From Microbulbifer bruguierae (lineage in GTDB: Bacteria > Pseudomonadota > Gammaproteobacteria > Pseudomonadales > Cellvibrionaceae): a stretch of 64,000 bases of DNA. The notes beneath the pieces are model-generated. The model worked only from the letters and a program-made list of their open reading frames with translations, made no database searches and was not told the origin of the DNA. Below are positions 49,037 through 59,585 of the stretch, one piece after another; the stretch's first letter is position 1, and the number at the start of each line of letters is the position of its first letter. The DNA lies in NCBI RefSeq assembly GCF_029869925.1, contig NZ_CP118605.1:1054001-1118000 (forward strand), read 5' to 3'. Both the position numbers and the translations under genes were made by a program.

Positions 49037-51343
49037 TCACCTGTCTATCCGTTCCTTCCCAGCCGTCATTTCCTTGCCAGCCAACCGCGTCTGTGCCGCC
49101 TGACTTTGTACTTTTCCCTTGCTCCGCGCGGAAGCTACTGCGGTATCCTGTGCGCTACTTTTAATAGTTCCGGTAGCAGTTCCCGGAGTTGCGCCCGACG
49201 GATTCGCTTCAGACACCTTGGCTTCCGCCAGTTTTTTCAGGGCAATGGACTTTGGCTCGTCCAGTACCAGTCGTCCATTCTCAACCACCAGAATACGGTC
49301 CACTAACTGCAGAGTGCTGCTGCGATGGGTTGCGAGAATCAGTGTTCGACCCACCGCCCAGCGCTGGAGTTTGTTGATAAATCGTTTTTCAGTGAGGTCA
49401 TCCAGCGACGCAGTTGGCTCGTCGAGCAACGCCACCTGGGGATTGCGAATAAACAGCCTCGCCAGCAAAAGCGACTGGCGCTGACCACCGGAAAGCCCGA
49501 GCCCTCCTTCCAGAATTACATGGTCCAAACCTTTTGGCAGTTTCTGTACAAACTCCAGAGCACTGGACATATCGAGGGCGGCAATGATTTCCCGGTCTGT
49601 GGCACCGGGCGCACCGAGGGTTACATTCTCTCGCAGCGTGCCGTGAAAAAGGGTGGCATTCTGGGTCAACAACCCCACGTCCCTACGGGTATCCGCCGGA
49701 TCAATATGCTGCAGGCTGATACCCTCCAGGGTGATCTCACCGGAACTCGCTTCCAGATAACCGGAGAGGGCCTGCAGCATTGTGGATTTTCCTGCGCCAT
49801 TGCGCCCAAGGATTGCGATTTTTTCTCCCGCCCGGATATCCAGTGCGGAAACCGTCAGGGCCGGCAGTCTACACTCGCTGCCGTATTTAAAACTCGCGTC
49901 ACGCAGCTGGTAATTGCCACCGATGGACCCGAGGTGTACACGACGGCTGTCCTGTGGGTGATCTACCGGCAGCTGCATGATTTGATCGAGCCCCTTGAGC
50001 GCATACCTGGCTTGCTGCCAGCGGCTGAGCACCTGGGTAATCTGCGACATGGGCGCCATCATTCGCGATCCAAGAATCGACGCAGCAACCAGCGAGCCCG
50101 TTGTCATATCCCCGGCCATCACCATGGGCGCACCAAACAATACGATGATAGCGAATACCGATGACTGCACATTGTGGGTCCAGGTCACCAGTCGACCAAT
50201 CAACCCGCGCAACTGTAAATTCGATTCGGCGGTTACCGCGTTGTAGTGATTCCACTGTTGCTGGAATCGCTGCTCCGCCTGCAGCGCCTTGATATCTTCA
50301 ATACCCTGCACTGTTTCCACCAACATGGCATTGCGCAGAGACGACTCGCGAATGGATTCCCCCGCGAGACGCGCCAGTTTCGACTGCGCCAGTAGTCCAG
50401 GCAGGATCAAAGCCAGTAGTGCCGTCAGAGGCACCAGTGCCAGTGGTCCAGCGATGTACCACATGAACGCCAGGAACAGAAAGAAAAACGGCATATCTGC
50501 CATCGCCAGAATAGTGGTAGAGGTCACCAGTTCACGGACCCGTTCCAGCTCCCGGATCTGGGAAATAAAGGCTCCGGTAGATTTTGGCCTTGCACTGTTG
50601 CGCAGGCGTACCGCATGGCCAAACACCAGATCCGACACACGGATATCCGCTCGTTTTCCCAGCAAATCGGTGATCCGTATGCGGTTCACACGCATAACGA
50701 AGTCGAACAGTATGGCAATGATGACGCCGCTAAACAGAACGTACAGGGTGGGTATGGACTCCGCCGGAATTACCCGGTCATAGACCTGTTTAGAAAATAA
50801 TATACCGGCGAGAGCGAGCATATTTGCCACGGTGGTGGCAATCATCACATGCCCGTAAGGTTTCAGGTCTCGCAAAATAATCGAGCGAAACCAGTGTTTT
50901 TCCTGCGGCTTTATGTAGTCGTCAACCCGCGCATCCGCCACATTACTGGCCGGCCTTAGCACAACGACCGAAGCGATATGGCGCATCAGAGAAGCGGCCT
51001 TTACCCGAGATGAGGCGCCTCGATCACCACTGAAGGCGACGGATAATTGCCCTTCCCCATCGGTAGTTTCCACCACGCCGACCTGACCGCCCTGCAACTG
51101 TACCAGCAAAGGCAATCGCCAGGGGCTCAACATGGAAGGATCGAAGTCCGTGAACTTTGCCACCAGACCGGCCTGTCGCGCCATGCTGCGCACAACATTT
51201 TCTACCGGCTCCGCCTTGCCAAGGTTGGCGGCGATGCGGACGTTTTCTTCTGAAATCTCCAGCCGATAATGCCTGGCCACGACAAGAATTGCCGCTAACC
51301 AGGGCGAATAATCCACATCCCGCTCTTTTTGGGGCTGTTCCAT
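49037..51343 (-). CDS. Type I secretion ABC exporter with C39-like domain
   Basis: A 768-residue exporter. The start ATG 51343 (MEQPQKERDVDYS) is supported by AAGGAG seven bases upstream. The N-terminal 130 residues look like a C39 peptidase domain, but the catalytic Cys is missing (DYSPWLAAILVVARHY where Cys is expected), so it should be a substrate-holding C39-like domain. Five to six helices follow (about 150-450), then the ATPase with Walker A GRNGAGKST, signature LSGGQRQSLLLARL and Walker B VALLDEPTASLDD. A hydrophilic Ala/Ser/Lys/Gly tail ends the protein. This is the LapB/HlyB-like branch for large adhesins or RTX proteins. Confidence 0.93.
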   Translation of the reverse strand: MEQPQKERDVDYSPWLAAILVVARHYRLEISEENVRIAANLGKAEPVENVVRSMARQAGLVAKFTDFDPSMLSPWRLPLLVQLQGGQVGVVETTDGEGQLSVAFSGDRGASSRVKAASLMRHIASVVVLRPASNVADARVDDYIKPQEKHWFRSIILRDLKPYGHVMIATTVANMLALAGILFSKQVYDRVIPAESIPTLYVLFSGVIIAILFDFVMRVNRIRITDLLGKRADIRVSDLVFGHAVRLRNSARPKSTGAFISQIRELERVRELVTSTTILAMADMPFFFLFLAFMWYIAGPLALVPLTALLALILPGLLAQSKLARLAGESIRESSLRNAMLVETVQGIEDIKALQAEQRFQQQWNHYNAVTAESNLQLRGLIGRLVTWTHNVQSSVFAIIVLFGAPMVMAGDMTTGSLVAASILGSRMMAPMSQITQVLSRWQQARYALKGLDQIMQLPVDHPQDSRRVHLGSIGGNYQLRDASFKYGSECRLPALTVSALDIRAGEKIAILGRNGAGKSTMLQALSGYLEASSGEITLEGISLQHIDPADTRRDVGLLTQNATLFHGTLRENVTLGAPGATDREIIAALDMSSALEFVQKLPKGLDHVILEGGLGLSGGQRQSLLLARLFIRNPQVALLDEPTASLDDLTEKRFINKLQRWAVGRTLILATHRSSTLQLVDRILVVENGRLVLDEPKSIALKKLAEAKVSEANPSGATPGTATGTIKSSAQDTAVASARSKGKVQSQAAQTRLAGKEMTAGKERIDR

Positions 51344-51394
51344 CAACCACTCCTTTAGCCCCCCAACCATTCACTGAAACGTTACCGGTAACAC

Positions 51395-52879
51395 TCAGGG
51401 CAAAACCTCAACGCCCTGAATATTCCGTCCCTGAAGATCAAAAGCGTCACGTATTTGGCCTACCGTATACAGGCAGTCCACCTGCAACCTGTACAAATCA
51501 AACTCGGTATTATTTTTTTCGATACGCGCGGAATACACTTCTTCTTCTGAGTTCAGTAGCTCAACCAGCGTCCGCGTGCCAAGTGATGAATACTGTTTAC
51601 GGTAAAGGTCACGGGTTTCGGTAATTGCCCCGAGGCGGGAATCCAGAATCGAGAGACTTTGTTGCAGCCCCAGACTCTGGCTCTGCGCAATGCGCAAGTC
51701 CCGCACAGCTTCGAGCCGCGCGTTGTCCTTGGCCGCTTCCGCCGAGCGCATGGCAAAGTTCGCCGCGTCTCTGTTCGCATAAATCCGGCCACCCTGATAG
51801 ATGGGCATGGAAAGATTCAGGAAGACTGCACCCTCATGTTCATTCAGCGCATTGGCATCGGCATATTGTTCATCCAGATAGTTATTGACGCTGCCATCCA
51901 GCGAGAGTGTCGGCCAGGATTGTGCACGCGCTTGTTTTAACTGCGCCACCGCCTCCGCGCGCTGCGCTTCTGCCACCAATACCGTCGGAGCCGCATTAGC
52001 CATCATGGGATCCAGCTGGCAACCGTTGCGTACTGACTCGGGAATCCCTGCCTTCAACAGAACCGGTTGCGCAACCCCCATCAAATTCTGCAGCACACTG
52101 CGCCAGCGATCCAATTGCGCCAGTGTCTGCTGCCGATTGGCGCGCGCCGACTCGATGCGCGACAGCGCCTGCAGCACATCGGATCGTGTGCTCGCGCCCC
52201 GCTCGCTACGAATATTTACCAGCCGCGAGATAGCGGATACACCTTCGATCTGCGTTTCAGCCGAATTCAATAGTGCCTGGTAGCGCTGGACCTCCAACGC
52301 AGCCTGGGCTGTATCTCTTGCAATATTATCTATCTGCAGTAAAACCCGGGCCTGAGAGGCCCGCGCGCTCGCTGCTGCACTGTCCACACCGCTGGATATT
52401 TTTCCAAAGTCGTAGATAACCTGGGACACGTAGAGCTGAACCGCATGTCCCTCATGATTACCCCGGGTTTCGGTATCGTATCCTCCCAACAGGTTCACAC
52501 TGACCTGAGGAAAATATCCGGCTCTGGCCGCGCGAATATTTTCCTGCTGCTGGTTCAGTTCGCCGACAGATTGCCCGATGATCGGGTGCCAGGAAACCGC
52601 CTGCTGCACCGCATCCGACAATCCAACCTGGATACTGGCGGCGCTGGCAGAAATACCGGGATGCAGTGGTTGCGCTGAATATAGAGGACTGGTGGCCATA
52701 TCAGCCTGCAGCCGGCTCGGGCTGATGACTTCCAATTCGGCATCAGCTGAATCACCGGCAAAACCGTGATCGGCCACCGTCACCAGGCACAGCGCCAACA
52801 GAATCGTAAAAATATTGGCTGGACAGGCATCTCTACGCGCGGCCATCCGTAGTTTCAGATTCGCGTATCGCTGACTCAC
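51395..52879 (-). CDS. TolC-family outer-membrane channel of the type I system
   Basis: A 494-residue TolC/LapE-type channel. The signal peptide is near residues 13-41 (cleaved after FAG). Two repeated helical-hairpin regions follow (ILGQSVGELNQQQENIRAARAGYFPQVSVNLLGGYD in parts, and GVAQPVLLKAG onward). The C-terminal motif LRIAQSQSLGLQQSLSILD and QVDCLYTVGQIRDAFDL match the family. It is transcribed with the ABC and HlyD genes and lies just downstream of the Asp-Ala protein, with a terminator hairpin between them. Confidence 0.92.
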   Translation of the reverse strand: MSQRYANLKLRMAARRDACPANIFTILLALCLVTVADHGFAGDSADAELEVISPSRLQADMATSPLYSAQPLHPGISASAASIQVGLSDAVQQAVSWHPIIGQSVGELNQQQENIRAARAGYFPQVSVNLLGGYDTETRGNHEGHAVQLYVSQVIYDFGKISSGVDSAAASARASQARVLLQIDNIARDTAQAALEVQRYQALLNSAETQIEGVSAISRLVNIRSERGASTRSDVLQALSRIESARANRQQTLAQLDRWRSVLQNLMGVAQPVLLKAGIPESVRNGCQLDPMMANAAPTVLVAEAQRAEAVAQLKQARAQSWPTLSLDGSVNNYLDEQYADANALNEHEGAVFLNLSMPIYQGGRIYANRDAANFAMRSAEAAKDNARLEAVRDLRIAQSQSLGLQQSLSILDSRLGAITETRDLYRKQYSSLGTRTLVELLNSEEEVYSARIEKNNTEFDLYRLQVDCLYTVGQIRDAFDLQGRNIQGVEVLP

Positions 52880-52963
52880 TGTTATTCACTTTGTTGCGGC
52901 CCGAGCGCCTCGGTAAAGCCATGTGCGAAAAGTTATTCCTTTATGCAGAGAGCAGTCTAGTTC

Positions 52964-52997
52964 AATAAAAAAGCACCGGGTTATTGGCCCGGTGCTT
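52964..52997 (-). terminator. Rho-independent terminator after the Asp-Ala gene
   Basis: A perfect 10-bp stem (AAGCACCGGG at 52971-52980 with CCCGGTGCTT at 52988-52997) and a seven-base loop, followed on the minus strand by TTTTTT ATTG. It lies 40 bases past the stop of the Asp-Ala protein. Partial read-through into tolC could set a high ratio of substrate to secretion machinery. Confidence 0.85.
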
Positions 52998-53036
52998 GTG
53001 GCGCCCAAACAGACAGGGCAAATCGAGTCCTGTTAA

Positions 53037-54947
<1,911 letters not shown>

Positions 54948-55240
54948 CCTGCCTACCTTTTCAAATCGTCCGTCGACGAACAGCTAACGAAACGGGTGCC
55001 GCAAAACTCAACCTGAAGCGACCAAATATCACCCACAACGGTCAAGTTTTAACCATACATAATTTGGTATGGCCGAGCCGTTCACAATTTGCAAGGGAAG
55101 TGGAACAGTTTGAGAAAATCGTGCTAGGTCATGGAAGTACGTCAGATTTGTCCTGGCGTCATCGGATATCACTCGCGGTGAGTTTCCAAATCCAACAGCG
55201 GCCTACCCATGTTTTTCTCTAGCTACCGATATATAAAGCA
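54948..55240. other. Upstream region of the Asp-Ala gene
   Basis: About 290 bases between the Asp-Ala gene start and the terminator hairpin of the MFS gene. It is AT-richer than average (for example 55020-55110) and should hold the leftward promoter of the Asp-Ala gene. No credible gene is visible on either strand and I found no clear operator. Confidence 0.45.
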
Positions 55241-55261
55241 AGGCCCTCTTCGCGAGGGCCT
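55241..55261 (-). terminator. Hairpin after the MFS gene
   Basis: AGGCCCTC pairs with GAGGGCCT over a five-base TTCGC loop, about 50 bases past the stop of the leftward MFS gene. On the minus strand TTGCTTTATAT follows, a moderate T-rich tail. Confidence 0.6.
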
Positions 55262-55311
55262 AACTAAAGAGTCACAAATTATTTTTCGCAATAATACCCA
55301 CCCAGGGTTAT

Positions 55312-56583
55312 TCAGCTAGCCTCCTGTACTTCGAGGCTCCCGGTGGTCTCCACGACGGATTTTTCGATAATTTCCGGCCTCTGGAATCGTCCACCTATCC
55401 GATACAAAACCAGTACTGCGCCACATAAAAAAAACATCGACCAATAAAGCGCCGGGCCTCCAAACCATTCGATCACAACACCGCCGACAAGCGGCGCACT
55501 TGACCACCCCAAAGAGTAAAATGACGCAGCACCAAAATAACTGCCTCGCAAATGTTCAGGTGCCATCCGGTCTACCTGAACACTCATGGTCGGAAACAGA
55601 ATGGTTTCGGCAATACTGACAACGAATGTCGCTCCCAGCCACCCGCTAAACCAGTGAATCGGATTGGTTGCAAACCAGATTTGTCCAAGGGCGAGAATCC
55701 CGATGCCAATTCCAATTCGGCGGTTGACATCAAAGCCACTCAATAGTCTCAACAATGGAAACTGCAATAAAACAATGGTTGATGCGTTTACCAGAATCAT
55801 GCTGGAAATAAGCGCCACCAGATCCGGCATCTGCTTTTGATTCAGGTACTGAATCAAGCTGGAATCCATGTGCGCATAAATGAACAGCGTCAAAATATTG
55901 GCAAAAATCACGATCAGAAAAAACCGATCATCACGCAACACAGCTAACGTGCTGGCGAAACTGGTTCCGCTATTTTTTCTCTGATTGGCCGCTCTACCAG
56001 CGACCGTATACTGAAAAGCCCACAAAAACGCCAGGCAGAGCAAAAGATAACTCAATGCCGTCAGTCCAAACGTCGACTGCTGTGCAGTGATTCCCGCCCA
56101 TACACCCACAATAGGCCCAAGTGCCGCACCCAAATTGATCAGGAAGTAGCGAAACTGGAGGGTAAATTCCCGCATTTTCGTATTCGCAACCAGGTCCCCA
56201 ATCATGGCGCTCGCAGGCGGCTCCCAGATTGACCTTCCAACGGAACACAATGCGATGGAAACCACAAAAGAAGTCAGGCCCTCAGCAAACGCCAGCATCA
56301 AAAAGGCACAGGCATTGATCGCCGTCCCCAATACCAGGATATTGCGCCGGCCAAATCGATCCGACAGCGAGCCAGCATAAAAGCCGAGAACTGCCGCGCC
56401 CACTGCTGACACACTGAGAATCAGCCCGATAGTACCTGGCCCGAGTGCAAATTTTTCATGCAGAAGAATGGCGAGAAATGGCCACACCATAAAATAGGTA
56501 CCACGACCAAAGAAACTCCCGATCAACGTTATCCATATTAAAGGCGGTAAGCCGTGTAGTGATTGCCACCATTGCCTGTCCAT
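55312..56583 (-). CDS. Major facilitator superfamily transporter
   Basis: A 423-residue MFS protein from ATG 56583 (MDRQWWQSLHGLPPLIW). Twelve hydrophobic segments; the motif A loop between helices 2 and 3 is GSLSDRFGRRNILVLG. GRSIWEPPASAMIGDLV is at helix 5. It resembles multidrug-efflux (YdhC/MdtH-like) exporters; substrate unknown. The frame continues 31 codons upstream through two hairpins (GTG 56676), which I treat as leader rather than protein. A possible attenuator precedes it. Confidence 0.88.
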   Translation of the reverse strand: MDRQWWQSLHGLPPLIWITLIGSFFGRGTYFMVWPFLAILLHEKFALGPGTIGLILSVSAVGAAVLGFYAGSLSDRFGRRNILVLGTAINACAFLMLAFAEGLTSFVVSIALCSVGRSIWEPPASAMIGDLVANTKMREFTLQFRYFLINLGAALGPIVGVWAGITAQQSTFGLTALSYLLLCLAFLWAFQYTVAGRAANQRKNSGTSFASTLAVLRDDRFFLIVIFANILTLFIYAHMDSSLIQYLNQKQMPDLVALISSMILVNASTIVLLQFPLLRLLSGFDVNRRIGIGIGILALGQIWFATNPIHWFSGWLGATFVVSIAETILFPTMSVQVDRMAPEHLRGSYFGAASFYSLGWSSAPLVGGVVIEWFGGPALYWSMFFLCGAVLVLYRIGGRFQRPEIIEKSVVETTGSLEVQEAS

Positions 56584-56607
56584 CGCCGATTTCTCCCATT
56601 TAACGGC

Positions 56608-56671
56608 AAAAAAAAAACCCGGAGGCCAAGGCCCTCCGGGTTTTTTGGGGAGGGTCTTGATGAAACCCTCC
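56608..56671 (-). promoter_or_regulatory. Attenuator-like leader of the MFS gene
   Basis: Read on the minus strand there are four complementary segments: GGAGGGT, ACCCTCC (56649-56671), then a terminator ACCCGGAGG/CCTCCGGGT followed by ten T residues (56608-56640). The second segment can also pair with GGAGGG inside the terminator stem, so two exclusive folds exist. The terminator ends about 25 bases before the MFS start. It could alternatively be the 3' end of an upstream small RNA. Confidence 0.6.
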
Positions 56672-57159
56672 AGCACGTTATACAGGTAGCTGTCAGGTAG
56701 TCATTCTACGCACTCGGATTGCAACGGATTTAGGCTGCATAGTGGTAGAAGTATGCGCATATAGCACGGAACACAAAGCGACGGAGACAGCACGCCACTT
56801 ACCCCAATCACCGCACTTCTCACACCAGGCCATAACAGGCGCAACTACAGGCGCAACTACAGGCGCAACTACAGAAGCCATGAGACCCCGGCAGACGGTT
56901 GGGATGTGGAAGTTGATAAAGGTGTTCATTGCGACAAATTTAATCTACGGGACAGTAACGCTTTAATCATATCTGACTGTTTATTCTATGCAAGCCGGAA
57001 TCTATTTAATTTGCGTATTTTTTACCTGGCAACCAATTCGTCACATAAATCCTGCCGGAGAGGAAATATGACAGCTTCTATACTTGATGATGAAAGGTCA
57101 GTAAGGATTCCGGCGAGTAGGCAACTACAGACCGCACTGGAAATAGGAACTAGCCAGCG
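56672..57159. other. Intergenic region between divergent MFS and esterase genes
   Basis: Almost 490 bases, AT-rich between 56935 and 57065, with the 12-bp repeats at 56837-56872 and presumably both promoters. An ATG at 57068 with a good GGAGAGGAAAT ribosome site opens a 95-codon frame that overlaps the esterase start; I do not recognise its product. Confidence 0.45.
56837..56872. repeat. 12-bp tandem repeat, three copies
   Basis: AGGCGCAACTAC is repeated three times without change in the gap between the MFS and esterase genes. It lies inside small open frames on both strands that I cannot support as genes. Confidence 0.9.
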
Positions 57160-58800
57160 ATGTCGAAGAAACGTCAGGCGCACTCGCCTGATCACACAGA
57201 TTCAGAATTGCCGTCATCATTCCCTCCATCATCGCCGGCTCCCCGATCGCCCTCATTGGTTGTCACTCCGCCCTGTGGCCCAGTCAGAGGAAAACTCGAC
57301 CAACAGGAGCGAGTCCGACTTTTTCTGGGAATACCCTATGCCTGCCCACCAGTGAACGAACTTCGCTGGCAACCACCACAGCCAATTCCCCCGTGGACGG
57401 GATTACGTGAGGCAAGCCAACCCGGTATGCCTGCACCGCAAAACCCCAATCATTTGTTTGATATTCGCGGCCCAAACGGTCAGGAACCCGAGGACGAGGA
57501 CTGCCTCTACCTGAATATCTACGCGCCGGCCAAGCCGTGTAAACCACAGCTGCCTGTGATGGTATGGATTCACGGGGGGGCCTTTTATCTCGGGTCCGGG
57601 TGCCAGCCCCTATACGATGGCAGGGCTCTGGCTGCCAGTGGGCGGGCCATAGTGGTTACGCTGAATTATCGCCTGGGGGCACTGGGCTTTTTGCGTCTGC
57701 AAGATATATCCGATATCCCCGCCAGTGGAAATGAAGGCATTCTGGATCAGACCTGCGCGCTGCGCTGGGTTCAGGAAAATATCGCCGCGTTTGGGGGCGA
57801 CCCTCAGAACATTACCTTGTTCGGGGAGTCGGCCGGTGCCATGAGTATCGCCACACTGCTGGCCGCCACTGATGCGAACGACCAACTTCTCGCTGGCCAC
57901 CTCTTCCACAAAGTCATCGTACAAAGTGGAAATCCCGGTGTATTCCACAGTTGTGAAAAAGCCTCACGCTTGAGTCGCCGGTTTCTCGATCATCTCGACA
58001 ATGTTTGCGGACAGAGCAAACGGCTTCCACACCAGCCAACTACTCGGGAGCTGCTAAGAGCGCAGGAGCAGCTACTGAATGACCCGGATACCGAAAGAAA
58101 CTGGGGGCACTTACCTTTCAAACCCGTAATGGACGGTGATTTTCTCAAGCGCTTGCCGATGGAAGCGCTGCAAAGTGGAAGCAGTTCCCGAGTGGCAATG
58201 ATCGTCGGGAGCAACCGCGATGAGTGGAACCTGTTCAGTGCCGCGCGCCCGGAAAGTTTCCGCCTGGACCACCTGCAGGTCTGCCAATACTTGCGCCCGC
58301 TGATCCCCGAGCAACTTCTCAGTCATCTACTTGAACACTATCGCCTGCGCGCGGAAATGTTGGTGGACAATCCCTGGCCCATCTGGGCGCGTACCTGGAA
58401 CCTGATGCTGACGGACATGGTATTCACCATACCTGGGCTGAGACTTCTTCAGGCCCATACAGGCCCCAAGTACCATTATCACTTTGCCCAGCCGCTGAAT
58501 GCACACCCTCTGCTGGGAGCCTGCCACGCGGCCGAATTGGGTTACGTCTTCGGCACCCACGAAGACGCCCGCTTACGGCACCTGTACGGTGGCAACACGG
58601 ATGCACACTGCTTGAGTCGAAGGATGCGCGAGGCCTGGTTAAGCTTCGCAGAAAGTGGCTGCCCGGGTGACGACTGGCCGGGCTTCGAGCAGGGCCACAG
58701 CCGTATATTCGGCAACGATCAAGTCAGCACACTGGATTCATACGCATTGAACCATCTGTGGCAGGCGCTGGACGACCACCAACTGCGCTGCTTGCTCTGA
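57160..58800 (+). CDS. Type B carboxylesterase
   Basis: A 546-residue esterase/lipase of the type B carboxylesterase family. VRLFLGIPYACPPV and EDCLYLNIYAP are N-terminal signatures; MVWIHGGAFYLGSG contains the oxyanion hole; TLFGESAGAMS holds the nucleophilic Ser. The charge-relay acid and His are in the C-terminal half (HAAELGYVFG region). The first 33 residues are a Ser/Pro-rich, unconserved extension with no signal peptide. The substrate could be a xenobiotic or lipid ester. Confidence 0.92.
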   Translation: MSKKRQAHSPDHTDSELPSSFPPSSPAPRSPSLVVTPPCGPVRGKLDQQERVRLFLGIPYACPPVNELRWQPPQPIPPWTGLREASQPGMPAPQNPNHLFDIRGPNGQEPEDEDCLYLNIYAPAKPCKPQLPVMVWIHGGAFYLGSGCQPLYDGRALAASGRAIVVTLNYRLGALGFLRLQDISDIPASGNEGILDQTCALRWVQENIAAFGGDPQNITLFGESAGAMSIATLLAATDANDQLLAGHLFHKVIVQSGNPGVFHSCEKASRLSRRFLDHLDNVCGQSKRLPHQPTTRELLRAQEQLLNDPDTERNWGHLPFKPVMDGDFLKRLPMEALQSGSSSRVAMIVGSNRDEWNLFSAARPESFRLDHLQVCQYLRPLIPEQLLSHLLEHYRLRAEMLVDNPWPIWARTWNLMLTDMVFTIPGLRLLQAHTGPKYHYHFAQPLNAHPLLGACHAAELGYVFGTHEDARLRHLYGGNTDAHCLSRRMREAWLSFAESGCPGDDWPGFEQGHSRIFGNDQVSTLDSYALNHLWQALDDHQLRCLL

Positions 58801-58903
58801 TCGCCAATTGTGCCGACGCACCCGGGTTATCGCAAAGCCACCGGGTTAACGAGAAGTCTGATTGGGTTAAAATGGCTACTCGCAAAAAACAGGCACCAGA
58901 GCG

Positions 58904-59488
58904 TTGCATCAGATATTACTTATCCGCCACGGCGAGGCGGCAAAAAGCCCAATCAATGACGATCCCGGACTGACAACGACCGGACGGCATCAGGCGGAGC
59001 AGCTGGCATCGGCGCTACAGCAGCGATTTCCTGCAGGAAAAGGCGTTCGGTTGATCAGCAGTCCCAAGGCGCGCGCGCGACAAACGGCAGTTCCAGTCGC
59101 CCTTAAATGGCAAAAGGTGGTCGCGGAAGAGCCCAAGGCCATCGAAATTCCCTCGCCGGAAGGTCTCGCGCTTGCAGATCGGGGGAGGTGGATTCGCTCT
59201 TTGTTACAGCGACAGTGGAGTGATCTCGAACCAGCACAAGTCCGCTGGCGCGAGATATTTATCGATTTTCTGCAAGAGCTGGAGCAGAGCGCAGGTGAGC
59301 ACCACACCTCACTGGTGTTCTGTCACTTTATGGTGATCAATTCTGTCGTGGCCGCCATCCGCGGTAACGACCAGGTCACCCAATTTCGTCCGGACTACAC
59401 ATCACAAACACGTATAACACTAAAAGATGGCCAGCTCGAACTGACTGAGCTTGGGCGGGATTTGGGAATTGGCAACCTGATCCAGTAG
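58904..59488 (+). CDS. Histidine phosphatase family protein (SixA/phosphoglycerate mutase-like)
   Basis: A 194-residue histidine phosphatase. The catalytic RHG motif is in ILLIRHGEAA, the second conserved Arg in ISSPKARARQTAVPVA, and the second His in TSLVFCHFMVINSVVAA. The start is TTG 58904 (MHQILLIRHGEAA), the only start codon that keeps the motif near the N-terminus; the ribosome site is weak. SixA proteins dephosphorylate phosphohistidine, but the general family also acts on sugar phosphates. A terminator follows. Confidence 0.87.
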   Translation: MHQILLIRHGEAAKSPINDDPGLTTTGRHQAEQLASALQQRFPAGKGVRLISSPKARARQTAVPVALKWQKVVAEEPKAIEIPSPEGLALADRGRWIRSLLQRQWSDLEPAQVRWREIFIDFLQELEQSAGEHHTSLVFCHFMVINSVVAAIRGNDQVTQFRPDYTSQTRITLKDGQLELTELGRDLGIGNLIQ

Positions 59489-59516
59489 TGCGATTGCCAA
59501 ACAGAAAACCTGAAAA

Positions 59517-59546
59517 ATAAAAAAGGCCGAATTCGGCCTTTTTTAT
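59517..59546. terminator. Bidirectional terminator between phosphatase and pepN
   Basis: AAAAGGCCGAATTCGGCCTTTT is a perfect palindrome flanked by A-rich sequence on the left and T-rich sequence on the right, so it can stop transcription from both convergent genes. Confidence 0.85.
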
Positions 59547-59585
59547 TTCGCTCAACTATCTCACCTCACTACCACGGGAAAGCGA

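Noticed and set aside
56693..56929. Minus-strand frame with Val-Val-Ala-Pro repeats
   Set aside because: The repeats derive from the 12-base tandem DNA repeat; the rest has no domain and the opposite strand is equally open.
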